Source: Xanthomonas bromi
GTDB taxonomy: Bacteria > Pseudomonadota > Gammaproteobacteria > Xanthomonadales > Xanthomonadaceae
Reading direction: 5' to 3'
DNA: 52,723 nucleotides
Assembly (NCBI RefSeq): GCF_900092025.1
Contig: NZ_FLTX01000060.1
Span: 1 to 52,723, forward strand
Part shown: piece by piece, positions 1 to 11,602 of the stretch
Numbering within the stretch: position 1 is the first letter of the stretch
How the letters are laid out: every line of letters begins with the position of its first letter
Notes under the pieces: generated by a model
Databases searched by the model: none
Seen by the model: the letters and a program-made list of their open reading frames with translations, nothing else
What the model was told of the DNA's origin: nothing
Translations under genes and position numbers: made by a program

Positions 1-22
1 CTGGCAGTGCCAGGGCTTTTGG
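1..22 (-). terminator. Terminator of first tRNA cassette (cut by window edge)
   Basis: Read on the minus strand, the tRNA-Glu gene is followed by a T-rich start, AGCCC and the palindrome CTGGCACTGCCAG. This looks like the first arm and apex of a rho-independent hairpin whose second arm lies outside the window. The homologous position after the second tRNA-Glu copy has a complete terminator. Confidence 0.5.
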
Positions 23-27
23 ATGAT

Positions 28-103
28 TGGCGTCCCCACGGGGATTCGAACCCCGGTGTCCACCGTGAAAGGGTGGTGTCCTAGGCCTCTAGACGATGGG
101 GAC
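28..103 (-). tRNA. tRNA-Glu (TTC), copy 1
   Basis: The minus strand folds as a complete 76-nt cloverleaf including encoded CCA. The acceptor pairs GTCCCCA with TGGGGAC, the anticodon loop is CTTTCAC with anticodon TTC, and the T arm carries GGTTCGAATCC. It lies 47 bases downstream of tRNA-Ala copy 1 in the same orientation and is probably co-transcribed with it. The gene sequence is the same as in the second copy at 969-1044. Confidence 0.97.
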
Positions 104-150
104 GCGTATCAAAACCTCGTTGTCCATTTCAGACGGCCTAATGCCTGAAG

Positions 151-226
151 TGGTGGAGCCAGGCGGGATCGAACCGCCGACCTCCTGCATGCCATGCAGG
201 CGCTCTCCCAGCTGAGCTATGGCCCC
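151..226 (-). tRNA. tRNA-Ala (TGC), copy 1
   Basis: This is a complete 76-nt minus-strand cloverleaf with encoded CCA. The acceptor is GGGGCCA paired with TGGCTCC (one G-U type pairing), the anticodon is TGC within the stem-loop CTGCATGGCATGCAG, and the T arm contains GGTTCGATCCC. It is first in the two-gene cassette that continues with tRNA-Glu. Confidence 0.97.
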
Positions 227-245
227 GCGTTGTTGCTAGCCGGAA

Positions 246-274
246 ATCATAGCGGTATCTCCACCCCATGGGAA
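246..274 (-). promoter_or_regulatory. Sigma-70-like promoter of tRNA cassette 1
   Basis: On the minus strand a -10 hexamer TATGAT (plus positions 246-251) is separated by exactly 17 bases from TTCCCA (269-274), 20 bases upstream of tRNA-Ala. The -10 context CGCTATGATTTC is nearly the same as in the second cassette (CGCTATCATTTC), which supports function. The -35 match is 4 of 6 bases. Confidence 0.55.
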
Positions 275-931
275 GTGTTCTTCGCAAAAAGTTGTACTGA
301 GAGGGCTGCCAAGGCCCATGCGCAGAGTGCGTCAATCTTTCCACAGAAGCGTGCGCCTGGCGTGCGTCAAGCACTCCTAAGTTTCTCAGTGTTCGTTGCG
401 CAGTGAACCCAGGTGTCGGTGCTATCGGCGCATTCGATGCTTCAACGGCAGTGTCTGCTTATCTTCGACAGTTCTTGATGTTGAGCGCCGCGACCGGTCC
501 GCCGGTCAGTGCGTTGCATCCCTCCATCTTGTTTGCACGAGGCAATGGACCTCGCGTTGTGCACTCGCTGTCATCGAGAGCATTCGCGCAGCATAGCCAT
601 TGCGCAGGTTGTGTTCCCAGCGGGGCAATCGTTTGCGACGTGGCTGGTAGCGTGGCAGTTGCGACGCTAGGCAGGAACACATCGACGGAAGCGAAAAAGT
701 GCTGGCGTGCGAGCGTTCATGCGTTTGAATGATGCTGCAAAGTCGCGCGTCTTGAATGGAGCTTGCGATCTTTAGTGTAGTGACGATGCGCGCAGACATG
801 GGCATGCGTCGATGCCCGCACCAGACGCTGCGCTGCCCGAGGAAGGGTTCGGCTCTCCATCCGCCGCATCATGCCCATGAACCGAACACGGATCATGGGC
901 ATTGCATCCAGTTCCGCCTAGAAAACAGGCG
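275..931. other. Spacer between tRNA cassettes; no supported gene
   Basis: This stretch of about 650 bases separates the two tRNA cassettes. Short open frames exist on both strands, but none has a convincing ribosome site, a recognisable domain or protein-like composition. The only structure seen is a perfect 10-bp inverted repeat, ATGCCCATGA at 872-881 with TCATGGGCAT at 894-903 (12-base loop), and a weaker one near 812-829. Neither has a T tract. Confidence 0.6.
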
Positions 932-961
932 AAAAAAAGCCCCGGCAGAGCCGGGGCTTTT
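932..961 (-). terminator. Rho-independent terminator after tRNA cassette 2
   Basis: On the minus strand AAAAGCCCCGGC, a short loop TCT and GCCGGGGCTTTTTTT form a GC-rich stem followed by seven T residues. It starts 8 bases beyond the CCA end of tRNA-Glu copy 2, so it ends the tRNA-Ala/tRNA-Glu transcript. The A-rich 5' side would also allow function in the opposite direction. Confidence 0.9.
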
Positions 962-968
962 GGATGAT

Positions 969-1044
969 TGGCGTCCCCACGGGGATTCGAACCCCGGTGT
1001 CCACCGTGAAAGGGTGGTGTCCTAGGCCTCTAGACGATGGGGAC
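969..1044 (-). tRNA. tRNA-Glu (TTC), copy 2
   Basis: This is a complete 76-nt cloverleaf with CCA and anticodon TTC, with the same gene sequence as copy 1. It is followed directly by a terminator and preceded, 47 bases upstream in transcription direction, by tRNA-Ala copy 2. Confidence 0.97.
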
Positions 1045-1091
1045 GCAGATCAAAACCTGAGTTGTCATTTCAGACGGCCTAATGTCTGAGA

Positions 1092-1167
1092 TGGTGGAGC
1101 CAGGCGGGATCGAACCGCCGACCTCCTGCATGCCATGCAGGCGCTCTCCCAGCTGAGCTATGGCCCC
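1092..1167 (-). tRNA. tRNA-Ala (TGC), copy 2
   Basis: This is a complete 76-nt cloverleaf with CCA and anticodon TGC, matching copy 1. It is the first gene of the second cassette and lies 17 bases downstream of a strong promoter-like sequence. Confidence 0.97.
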
Positions 1168-1184
1168 ACGAAACTGAGAACGAA

Positions 1185-1213
1185 ATGATAGCGACCTGTT
1201 AATGTTCGCGCAA
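1185..1213 (-). promoter_or_regulatory. Sigma-70-like promoter of tRNA cassette 2
   Basis: On the minus strand TTGCGC (plus positions 1208-1213) and TATCAT (1185-1190) are separated by 17 bases. Transcription would start just before tRNA-Ala copy 2. Spacing and hexamers fit the housekeeping sigma factor. Confidence 0.65.
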
Positions 1214-1259
1214 GCGCTTTTTCATTCCGAATGAGACTCGCGCAGCAATCGCATTGTCG

Positions 1260-1721
1260 TCAGTTGACGCCATGCAGATCGCGCAACTGCGTCTGACGTG
1301 CGCCGAAATACGCAGCCAGGTCGGCGATGTCCTGATCGCTCAATGCGGTTGCCTGCGCAGTCATCAATGGATGCTGACGATCGCCGCTGCGGTACGCCTG
1401 CAGCGCATGCGCCAGGTAGTCGCCGTATTGGCCGCCGAGTTTGGGATAGCTGGGATCGATCGGCGCATTGCCGTCTGCACCATGGCAGTCCACGCAACTC
1501 TGGCCGGTGGTCTTGCCCTTGGCATGCGCAAGTTTGTCGCCGGAGTCGGCGCGCCCGGTGGGCAGGCCTGCCGACGAACCGGAGCCGTGCTCGCCGCTGG
1601 CGTGGCCGGCATCGCCGGCGGAGTGGTCGGTAGATTCCACCTGGGATTGGGAACAGGCCGCCATCGTCAAGGCAACGACCAGGGCGATGGCTAGACGCGG
1701 AGCGTGCAGGGCGTTCGGCAT
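1260..1721 (-). CDS. c-type cytochrome lipoprotein
   Basis: The 153-residue protein begins with a lipoprotein signal whose lipobox LTMAAC places the acylated cysteine at residue 23. A low-complexity Ser/Gly/His linker (about residues 28-68) precedes a small class I cytochrome c domain. The haem motif is CVDCH (C76, C79, H80) and the likely axial methionine is in HPLM (M120). It is therefore probably a monohaem electron carrier tethered to a periplasm-facing membrane surface. The start lies 8 bases after the stop of the preceding cytochrome, so the two form an operon. The redox partner is not identifiable from the window. Confidence 0.85.
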   Translation of the reverse strand: MPNALHAPRLAIALVVALTMAACSQSQVESTDHSAGDAGHASGEHGSGSSAGLPTGRADSGDKLAHAKGKTTGQSCVDCHGADGNAPIDPSYPKLGGQYGDYLAHALQAYRSGDRQHPLMTAQATALSDQDIADLAAYFGARQTQLRDLHGVN

Positions 1722-1729
1722 GTGGGCGC

Positions 1730-2131
1730 TTACTTGAGGGTGGACAGGAAGGCGGAGATGTCGGCGATGTCCTGCTCGGAGAAGCTCTGTGCCTGCGCCT
1801 GCATGGTCGGATGTTTGCGCTTGCCCTGGCGGTATTCGGTCAACGCCTGGGTCAGGTACTGACTGGTCTGGCCGCCGATCTTGGGCACGCGATAGCTGGG
1901 GTAGGCGTTCTTGTAGCCGGTGACGCCGTGACAGCCCTGGCAGGTGTAGGCGAGCAGACGGCCATTGGCTGGATTGCCGGTCGGGGTGGCTGGCGCCGCT
2001 GCGGCGGTGGCCGGTGCTGCCGTGGTGGCAGGTGTCGGCGTGGCCGGTGTGACTGACGGTGTCGCTGATGCGCCCCCAAACGGCAGGAAGACGACCAGAG
2101 CGAGACAAGCGGCGAGCGGCTGCGGGCGCAT
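1730..2131 (-). CDS. Periplasmic c-type cytochrome
   Basis: The 133-residue product has a Sec signal peptide (hydrophobic segment about residues 8-22, cleavage near ASA) and a Pro/Ala/Thr-rich spacer. A single class I cytochrome c domain follows, with haem site CQGCH (C64, C67, H68) and the probable distal ligand M110 in KHPTM. Its domain is closely related to the downstream lipoprotein cytochrome (shared PKIGGQ/PKLGGQ, QDIAD), suggesting duplication. The ATG at 2131 was preferred over an in-frame ATG 12 codons upstream because it places the signal peptide at the N-terminus. It is likely a soluble periplasmic electron carrier. Confidence 0.85.
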   Translation of the reverse strand: MRPQPLAACLALVVFLPFGGASATPSVTPATPTPATTAAPATAAAAPATPTGNPANGRLLAYTCQGCHGVTGYKNAYPSYRVPKIGGQTSQYLTQALTEYRQGKRKHPTMQAQAQSFSEQDIADISAFLSTLK

Positions 2132-2335
2132 GGTTTCGTATCCGGAAGACTGATTGAGCGTCCGCACGTGGGGGCGTCACGGAACCCGACCGAGTATGCC
2201 TGCGATTTGGCGCGGCGCAAACGGGGTGAATACGCGAAGTTGAACAGACCATGACCTTTGGCGCATTGGCGACATGCGCATCCTGGTGATTTACTTGCCT
2301 ACAACACCTGTTAACGCATCCACTAGGACACGACG

Positions 2336-3462
2336 ATGTCGCCACTCTCATCCTTGCACCGCTGCAGCGGAACGCGCGCCGCGGCGCTGTTGATCACCAC
2401 GTGCCTGCTGTTGGGCGGTTGCAAGGCAGGAGAGGGCGAAGCGAAGGCTGCCGAGGACAAGAAGGCTGCCGATGCCGTGCCGGTGGAAATTGCCAAGGCC
2501 GCGCGCCGTGCGGTGGCCGCCAGTTACACCGGCACCGCAGCGCTGGAGCCGCGTGCCGAAGCGCAGGTAGTGGCCAAGACGTCCGGCGTGGCACTGGCGG
2601 TGATGGTGGAAGAAGGCCAGAAGGTGTCGGCCGGCCAGGCGCTGGTGCGGCTGGACCCGGACCGTGCACATCTGGCCGTGGCGCAGAGCGAAGCGCAGTT
2701 GCGCAAGCTGGAAAACAGCTATCGCCGCGCCACCCCACTGGTGGGCCAGCAGCTGGTGAGCGCAGCCGATGTAGACCAGCTCAAGTTCGACGTAGAAAAC
2801 AGCCGTGCGCAGCATCGGCTGGCATCGCTGGAACTGTCCTACACCACGGTGCAGGCACCGATTTCCGGCGTGATCGCCTCGCGTTCGATCAAGACCGGCA
2901 ACTTCGTGCAGATCAATACGCCGATCTTTCGCATCGTCGACGACTCGCAGCTGGAGGCCACGCTCAACGTGCCCGAGCGCGAACTGGCCACGCTCAAATC
3001 CGGCCAGCCGGTGACCTTGCTGGCCGATGCGCTGCCGGGCCAGCAGTTCGTGGGCAAGGTGGACCGGATTGCGCCGGTAGTGGATTCGGGAAGCGGAACG
3101 TTCCGCGTGGTGTGTGCCTTCGGCAAGGGCGCCGAGTCGCTGCAGCCGGGCATGTTCGGGCGCATCCGCATCGATTACGACCAGCGCAAGGACGCCCTGG
3201 TGATTCCGCGCCTGGCGTTGCTGGACGATGGCGAACCGGCCGTGTTCGTGGTGCGCAATGGCAAGGCCAGCCGCGTGCCGGTGAAGCTGGGCTATGCGGA
3301 AGGCCCTTGGCTGGAAGTGCGGCAGGGCCTGAAGGAAGGCGATCAGGTGGTGACAGCAGGCAAGGTGGCGTTGCGCGACGGCACTACGGTGCAGGTGATC
3401 GGCCAGCCGGATCGCAAGCCGGTCGCCGCTGTTCCGGCTGCTGCACGCGATGAGACGCACGC

Positions 3463-3466
<4 letters not shown>
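2336..3466 (+). CDS. RND efflux membrane-fusion (adaptor) lipoprotein
   Basis: The 376-residue protein is an HlyD/AcrA-type periplasmic adaptor. A lipoprotein signal ends in LLGGC (C29). Next come a lipoyl-like half (VVAKTSGVAL, then EEGQKV), an alpha-helical hairpin (about 100-140), the second lipoyl half (VQAPISGVIASRSIKTG), a beta-barrel and a membrane-proximal domain ending near 355. It would bridge the inner-membrane pump to an outer-membrane channel. An AGGA sequence precedes the ATG at 2336. Its stop overlaps the next start as ATGA, so it is coupled to the first permease. No TolC-type channel gene is present nearby, so one must be supplied from elsewhere. Confidence 0.92.
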
Positions 3467-6968
<3,502 letters not shown>

Positions 6969-6972
<4 letters not shown>

Positions 6973-9900
6973 GCGTTGCCGCTTTCAGCATCCGTCGCCC
7001 GGTGACCACCATCATGTGCTTCGTATCGCTGGTGGTGGTAGGCCTGATCGCGGCGTTCCGGCTGCCATTGGAGGCATTGCCGGACATCTCTGCACCGTTT
7101 CTGTTTGTGCAATTGCCGTACACCGGCTCCACGCCGGACGAGGTGGAGCGCAACCTGGTGCGTCCAGCCGAGGAAGCGCTGGCGACGATGACCGGGATCA
7201 AGCGCATGCGCTCGACCGCCACCGCCGACGGCGCGAACATCTTTATCGAATTCTCCGACTGGGATCGCGATATCGCCATCGCCGCATCCGATGCGCGCGA
7301 GCGGCTGGATGCGGTACGCGACGATTTCCCCGAGGATCTGCAGCGCTTTCATGTTTTTAAATGGTCCAGCAGCGACGAGCCGGTGCTCAAGGTGCGCCTG
7401 GCGAGTCAGACCGACCTGACCGGCGCCTACGACATGCTCGATCGCGAGTTCAAGCGGCGCATCGAGCGCATCCCCGGCGTGGCCAAGGTGGAGATTTCCG
7501 GTGCACCGCCGAACGAAGTCGAGATCGCCATCGCGCCCGATCGACTGACCGCGCACGACCTCAGCCTCAACGACTTGAGCGAACGCCTGGGTAAGCTCAA
7601 TTTCTCGGTGTCTGCGGGCCAGATCGACGACAACGGTCAGCGCATCCGCGTGCAGCCGATCGGCGAACTGCGCGACCTGCAGGAATTGCGCGAGTTGGTG
7701 CTCAATCCCAAAGGCGTGCGGCTGGGCGATATCGCCGAGGTGCGGCTCAAGCCGACGCGCATGAATTACGGGAGGCGCCTGGATGGGCGCCCGGCGATCG
7801 GTCTGGATGTCTACAAGGAGCGCAGCGCCAACCTGGTGGAAGTGTCGAAGGCGGCATTGAAAGAGGTCGAAGACATCCGCGCCCAACCGTCGATGCGCGA
7901 TGTGCAGGTCAAGGTGATCGACAACCAGGGCAAGGCGGTGACTTCGTCGCTGGCCGAACTGGCCGAGGCCGGCGCGGTGGGTCTGTTGCTGTCGATCACG
8001 GTGTTGTTCTTCTTCCTGCGACATTGGCCATCGACGTTGATGGTGACGCTGGCGATTCCGATCTGCTTTGCGATCACGCTGGGCTTCATGTATTTCGTCG
8101 GCGTCACACTCAATATCCTGACGATGATGGGCTTGCTGCTTGCGGTCGGCATGCTGGTGGACAACGCGGTGGTGGTGGTGGAAAGCATCTACCAGGAACG
8201 TGAGCGCATGCCGGATCGGCCACAACTGGCGGCCTTGCTGGGCACCCGCAGCGTGGCGATCGCGCTCAGCGCCGGCACGCTGTGTCACTGCATCGTCTTC
8301 GTGCCGAATTTGTTTGGCGAAACCAACAACATCAGCATTTTCATGGCGCAGATTGCGATCACCATTTGGGTGTCCTTGCTGGCTTCATGGCTGGTGGCGA
8401 TCAGCCTGATCCCGATGTTGTCCGCGCGCATGAAGACGCCGCCGATGGTGACCTCCGAGCGCGGTGTGATCGCACGGCTGCAGCGCCGTTACGCCACGGT
8501 GCTGGCGTGGACGCTTGCCCATCGCGGCTGGAGCGTGACCGGGATCATTCTGGTCAGCGCGATCAGCCTGGTGCCGATGAAGCTGACCAAGGTCGACATG
8601 TTCGGTGGCGACGGTGGCAACGAGGCCTTTATCCAGTATCAATGGAAAGGTTCCTACACCCGCGAGCAGTTGGGCGAAGAGATCGGCCGCGTCGAAAACT
8701 ATCTCCAAGCCAATCGCGCCAAGTATCACATCGCGCAGATCTATTCGTGGTTCAGTGAGGCGGAAGGCAGCAGTACGGTGGTGACCTTCGATGCCAGCAA
8801 AGTCAAGGATCTGCCGCCGTTGCTGGAAAAAATCCGCATGGAGCTGCCGCGCTCTGCGCGTGCCGATTACAGCATCGGCAATCAGGGCGATGGCGGGAAG
8901 GGCAACCAAGGCGTGCAGGTGCAGTTGGTCGGCGACTCGACCGAGGCACTCAAGTCGCTGGCCGATGACGTAATTCCGCTGCTGGCGCAACGCAAGGAAT
9001 TGCGCGACGTGCACGTGGATACCGGCGATCGCACCAGCGAGTTGGCGATCCGCGTGGACCGCGAGCGCGCAGCTGCCTTCGGTTTCAGTGCGGAGCAGGT
9101 GGCAAGTTTCGTGGGCCTGGCATTGCGCGGTACGCCGCTGCGCGAGTTCCGCCGCGGCGACAACGAGGTGCCGGTGTGGGTGCGGTTTGCCGGCGCCGAG
9201 CAAAGCAAGCCCGAAGACCTGGCCAGCTTCACCGTGCGCACCAAGGATGGCCGCAGCGTGCCGTTGCTGAGTCTGGTGGACGTGCAGATCCGTCCAGCCG
9301 CCACCCAGATCGGGCGTACCAACCGCCAGACCACGCTGACCATCAAGGCCAATCTGGCCGAAAAAGTCACCGTACCGGAAGCGCGCGCGGCGATGGAAAC
9401 GCCGCTCAAGGCCATGAGCTTCCCGGCCGGTTACAGCTATACCTTCGATGGCGGCGACTACCAGAACGATGGCGAAGCGATGGGCCAGATGGTGTTCAAC
9501 CTGGTGATCGCGTTGGTGATGATCTACGTGGTGATGGCGGCGGTATTCGAATCGTTGCTGTTCCCGGCAGCGATCATGAGCGGGGTGCTGTTTTCGATCT
9601 TCGGGGTGTTCTGGCTGTTCTGGATCACCGGCACCTCGTTCGGCATCATGTCCTTCATCGGCATCCTGGTGCTGATGGGCGTAGTGGTGAACAACGGCAT
9701 CGTGATGATCGAGCACATCAACAATTTGCGTCGCCGCGGCATGGGCCGGACCCAGGCGCTGGTGGAAGGCTCCCGCGAGCGTTTGCGGCCCATCATGATG
9801 ACGATGGGCACCGCGATCCTGGCGATGGTGCCGATCTCGCTGACCAGCACCACGATGTTCAGCGACGGCCCGCCGTACTTCCCGATGGCGCGCGCCATCG

Positions 9901-10055
9901 CGGGTGGCCTGGCGTTTTCGACGGTGGTGAGCCTGCTGTTCCTGCCGACGATCTACGCGATTCTCGATGACATGAGCAACGGCGCAGCGGCACTGGTGCG
10001 ACGCGCGCGCGGTGTGCCGAAGGCACTGCCTACGAACGCTGCGTTGGAGTCCTGA
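6969..10055 (+). CDS. RND efflux permease 2 (relay residues altered)
   Basis: This 1028-residue HAE1-type RND permease is standard in length. It starts with SIRRPVTTIMCF, has TM4 GMLVDNAVVVVES, and TM10 GVVVNNGIVMIEH. Compared with AcrB, the second acidic TM4 residue is Asn (N399 beside D398) and the TM10 lysine is Asn (N908). The canonical Asp-Asp-Lys relay is therefore incomplete, unlike in the preceding permease. The pair may form a mixed trimer, as described for MdtB/MdtC. The alternative is two separate homotrimers sharing the adaptor. It is the last gene of the operon, coupled to its neighbour by ATGA overlap. Confidence 0.92.
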
Positions 10056-10097
10056 GCAACGCACTGTGTAGTGCCGTAGACAACGTAGGGCGCATCA

Positions 10098-10130
10098 AGC
10101 CCCTCTCCCGTCGGAAGATGGGTTGGGGTG
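10098..10130. repeat. Xanthomonad-type intergenic hairpin (CCCCTCTCCC element)
   Basis: CCCC (10100-10103) and CCC (10107-10109) can pair with GGG (10120-10122) and GGGG (10125-10128) around a short loop, 45 bases after the RND operon stop. Sequences of this CCCCTCTCCC...GGGTTGGGG type are common between genes in xanthomonads (recalled, not searched). It may act as an operon-end hairpin, but no T tract follows. Confidence 0.4.
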
Positions 10131-10215
10131 AGGGTGCGATTTCATCGGATGGCGTGAGAACCGGAACACCACCCGCCAAAGGGACCAGCGCTTTGGGGTG
10201 CTGACTTCGACGGCA

Positions 10216-10298
10216 GGCGGCGGCGCGGCCGGGCATCGGCTCTTCGGCGCGGCACATCCATGTGCCGCTCTCCGCCAATCCCCGGCCACGCTGCCGCC
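10216..10298. repeat. Nested palindrome element
   Basis: An 18-base arm (10216-10233) is the near-perfect reverse complement (two mismatches) of 10281-10298. Inside lies a perfect 9-bp palindrome GCGGCACAT-CC-ATGTGCCGC (10249-10268). The arrangement is symmetric around the inner hairpin and would form a long cruciform or RNA hairpin. The inner CACATCCATGTG core recurs at 13572-13585. Confidence 0.6.
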
Positions 10299-10889
10299 TC
10301 GGCGAGTCGTTATCGCGACGTTGAGTGAGAAAAAACAGCAGTTGATTCAGTGTTCGACTTTGGTACGTGCCAATCATCCGCCAAGTTCGCTGCACGTCTT
10401 CTGGACCTTCGACTTCGTAGCTCTCAGACAAACCGGCCTGAAGCCAACTACTTAGAAGCGCGCGGTTTTTTCAGCCGCTCCTAATCCGCCGCCTTCAAGA
10501 GGGACGCGAAGAGGCTCCTGCCTCAACAGCCGAGGCAACGATCAAAATCCAGGTCGAGCATGCCCTGCGGCAATCGCTGCTCTCCGTTCCGCCAACACAG
10601 GAACATTCGAAGAGTGGTCCGCGGGCGCCGGGGCAGGACCTTACACGACAAGGCGCGTGTAAGAGCCCCCATGGATGGGTTCACGGCGTGTCCTGCCCCG
10701 GCGCCCGCGGCCCGCTCCCACGCATGAAACAAAGGCGCCCGCCAGCAATCTTTCCTCGACCAAAAGCAAAGCGCCAGCAAACCCGGCGTTCCTCATTCAA
10801 AACCAAAGTGCCAGCTGATCAGATTTCCTCAGCTCTCCAGCTTTCCCAGCAACCTGGCTTCCAAGCCGCTGGATACGCCGGCCGGAGAA
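10299..10889. other. Intergenic region without a supported gene
   Basis: No reading frame here shows a domain or plausible start. The region carries the large inverted repeat listed at 10619-10710. The rest is unremarkable sequence between the convergent ends of the RND operon and eda. Confidence 0.6.
10619..10710. repeat. 92-bp inverted repeat with perfect 21-bp arms
   Basis: Positions 10619-10639 are the exact reverse complement of 10690-10710. The arms extend outward about 6 more bases with two mismatches. Between the arms sit two further palindromes, CTTACACG...CGTGTAAG (about 10640-10663) and CCCAT..ATGGG (about 10668-10679). Such nested GC-rich symmetry suggests a REP/MITE-like mobile or structural element. 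There is no coding capacity. It could also serve as a barrier between the two convergent operons. Confidence 0.7.
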
Positions 10890-11549
10890 TCAACCCGCCC
10901 GCACCTGCCGCACGATCGCCGCCGCCTTGGCCGAGCTTTCCTTGACCTTGTCCCAATGGCCTTGGGTCAGCCAATCCTTGGGCACCATCCACGAACCGCC
11001 GATGCAGACCACATTCGGCTGCGACAGGAACTCGGCCGCGTTGGCTTCGCTGATGCCGCCGGTGGGGCAGAGCTTGAGCTCGGACAGCGGGCCGGCGAGC
11101 CCTTTGAGCATTTGCAGGCCACCCACGGCGGTGGCCGGGAACAGCTTGCACACGCGGAAGCCCAGGCCCATCAGGGTCAGCAGTTCGGTTGGGGTTGCTG
11201 CGCCAGGTACGGCGGGAATCGGGGCGTCGGCCAACAGGCGTGCCAGCGGCGCGGGCGTGCCTGGAGTGACCAGGAAATCCGCACCGGCATCCACCGACTG
11301 GCGCAGCTGCAGTTCGCTCAGCACGGTGCCGGCGCCGATCACGATGTTGGGCAGTTCGCGCTTGAGCATCGCCAGCGCCTCGATCGCCACCGGCGTACGC
11401 AGGGTCAGCTCGATCGCGGGCAGGCCGCCTTCGAGCAGCGCATCGGCGACGCGGCGCGCCTGGTCCAGCGTGTCCACGGTCACCACCGGCAGGATGCCGG
11501 CGTCGCGCAGCAAGTGTTCGGCAGTGTTCTGGGTCTGGGCAATCGTCAT
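10890..11549 (-). CDS. eda: 2-keto-3-deoxy-6-phosphogluconate aldolase
   Basis: The 219-residue enzyme cleaves KDPG to pyruvate and glyceraldehyde-3-phosphate, the last step of the Entner-Doudoroff pathway. It is a class I aldolase TIM barrel: the Schiff-base lysine is K135 in VCKLFPATA, the catalytic glutamate is E47 in AIELTLRT, and the phosphate site is near PTGGI. The ATG at 11549 was chosen because upstream in-frame codons encode an Arg/Pro-rich stretch not seen in the family. It ends the operon, 53 bases after edd. Cytoplasmic. Confidence 0.96.
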   Translation of the reverse strand: MTIAQTQNTAEHLLRDAGILPVVTVDTLDQARRVADALLEGGLPAIELTLRTPVAIEALAMLKRELPNIVIGAGTVLSELQLRQSVDAGADFLVTPGTPAPLARLLADAPIPAVPGAATPTELLTLMGLGFRVCKLFPATAVGGLQMLKGLAGPLSELKLCPTGGISEANAAEFLSQPNVVCIGGSWMVPKDWLTQGHWDKVKESSAKAAAIVRQVRAG

Positions 11550-11602
11550 TGCAACTCCGGGTGGCGGCGGCCGCCGGAGCGGTCGCAGAGAGGGAAGGGG
11601 AA

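Noticed and set aside
403..732. A 109-codon plus-strand frame between the tRNA cassettes
   Set aside because: No ribosome site, no domain, and overlapping frames of similar length on both strands. It looks like chance.
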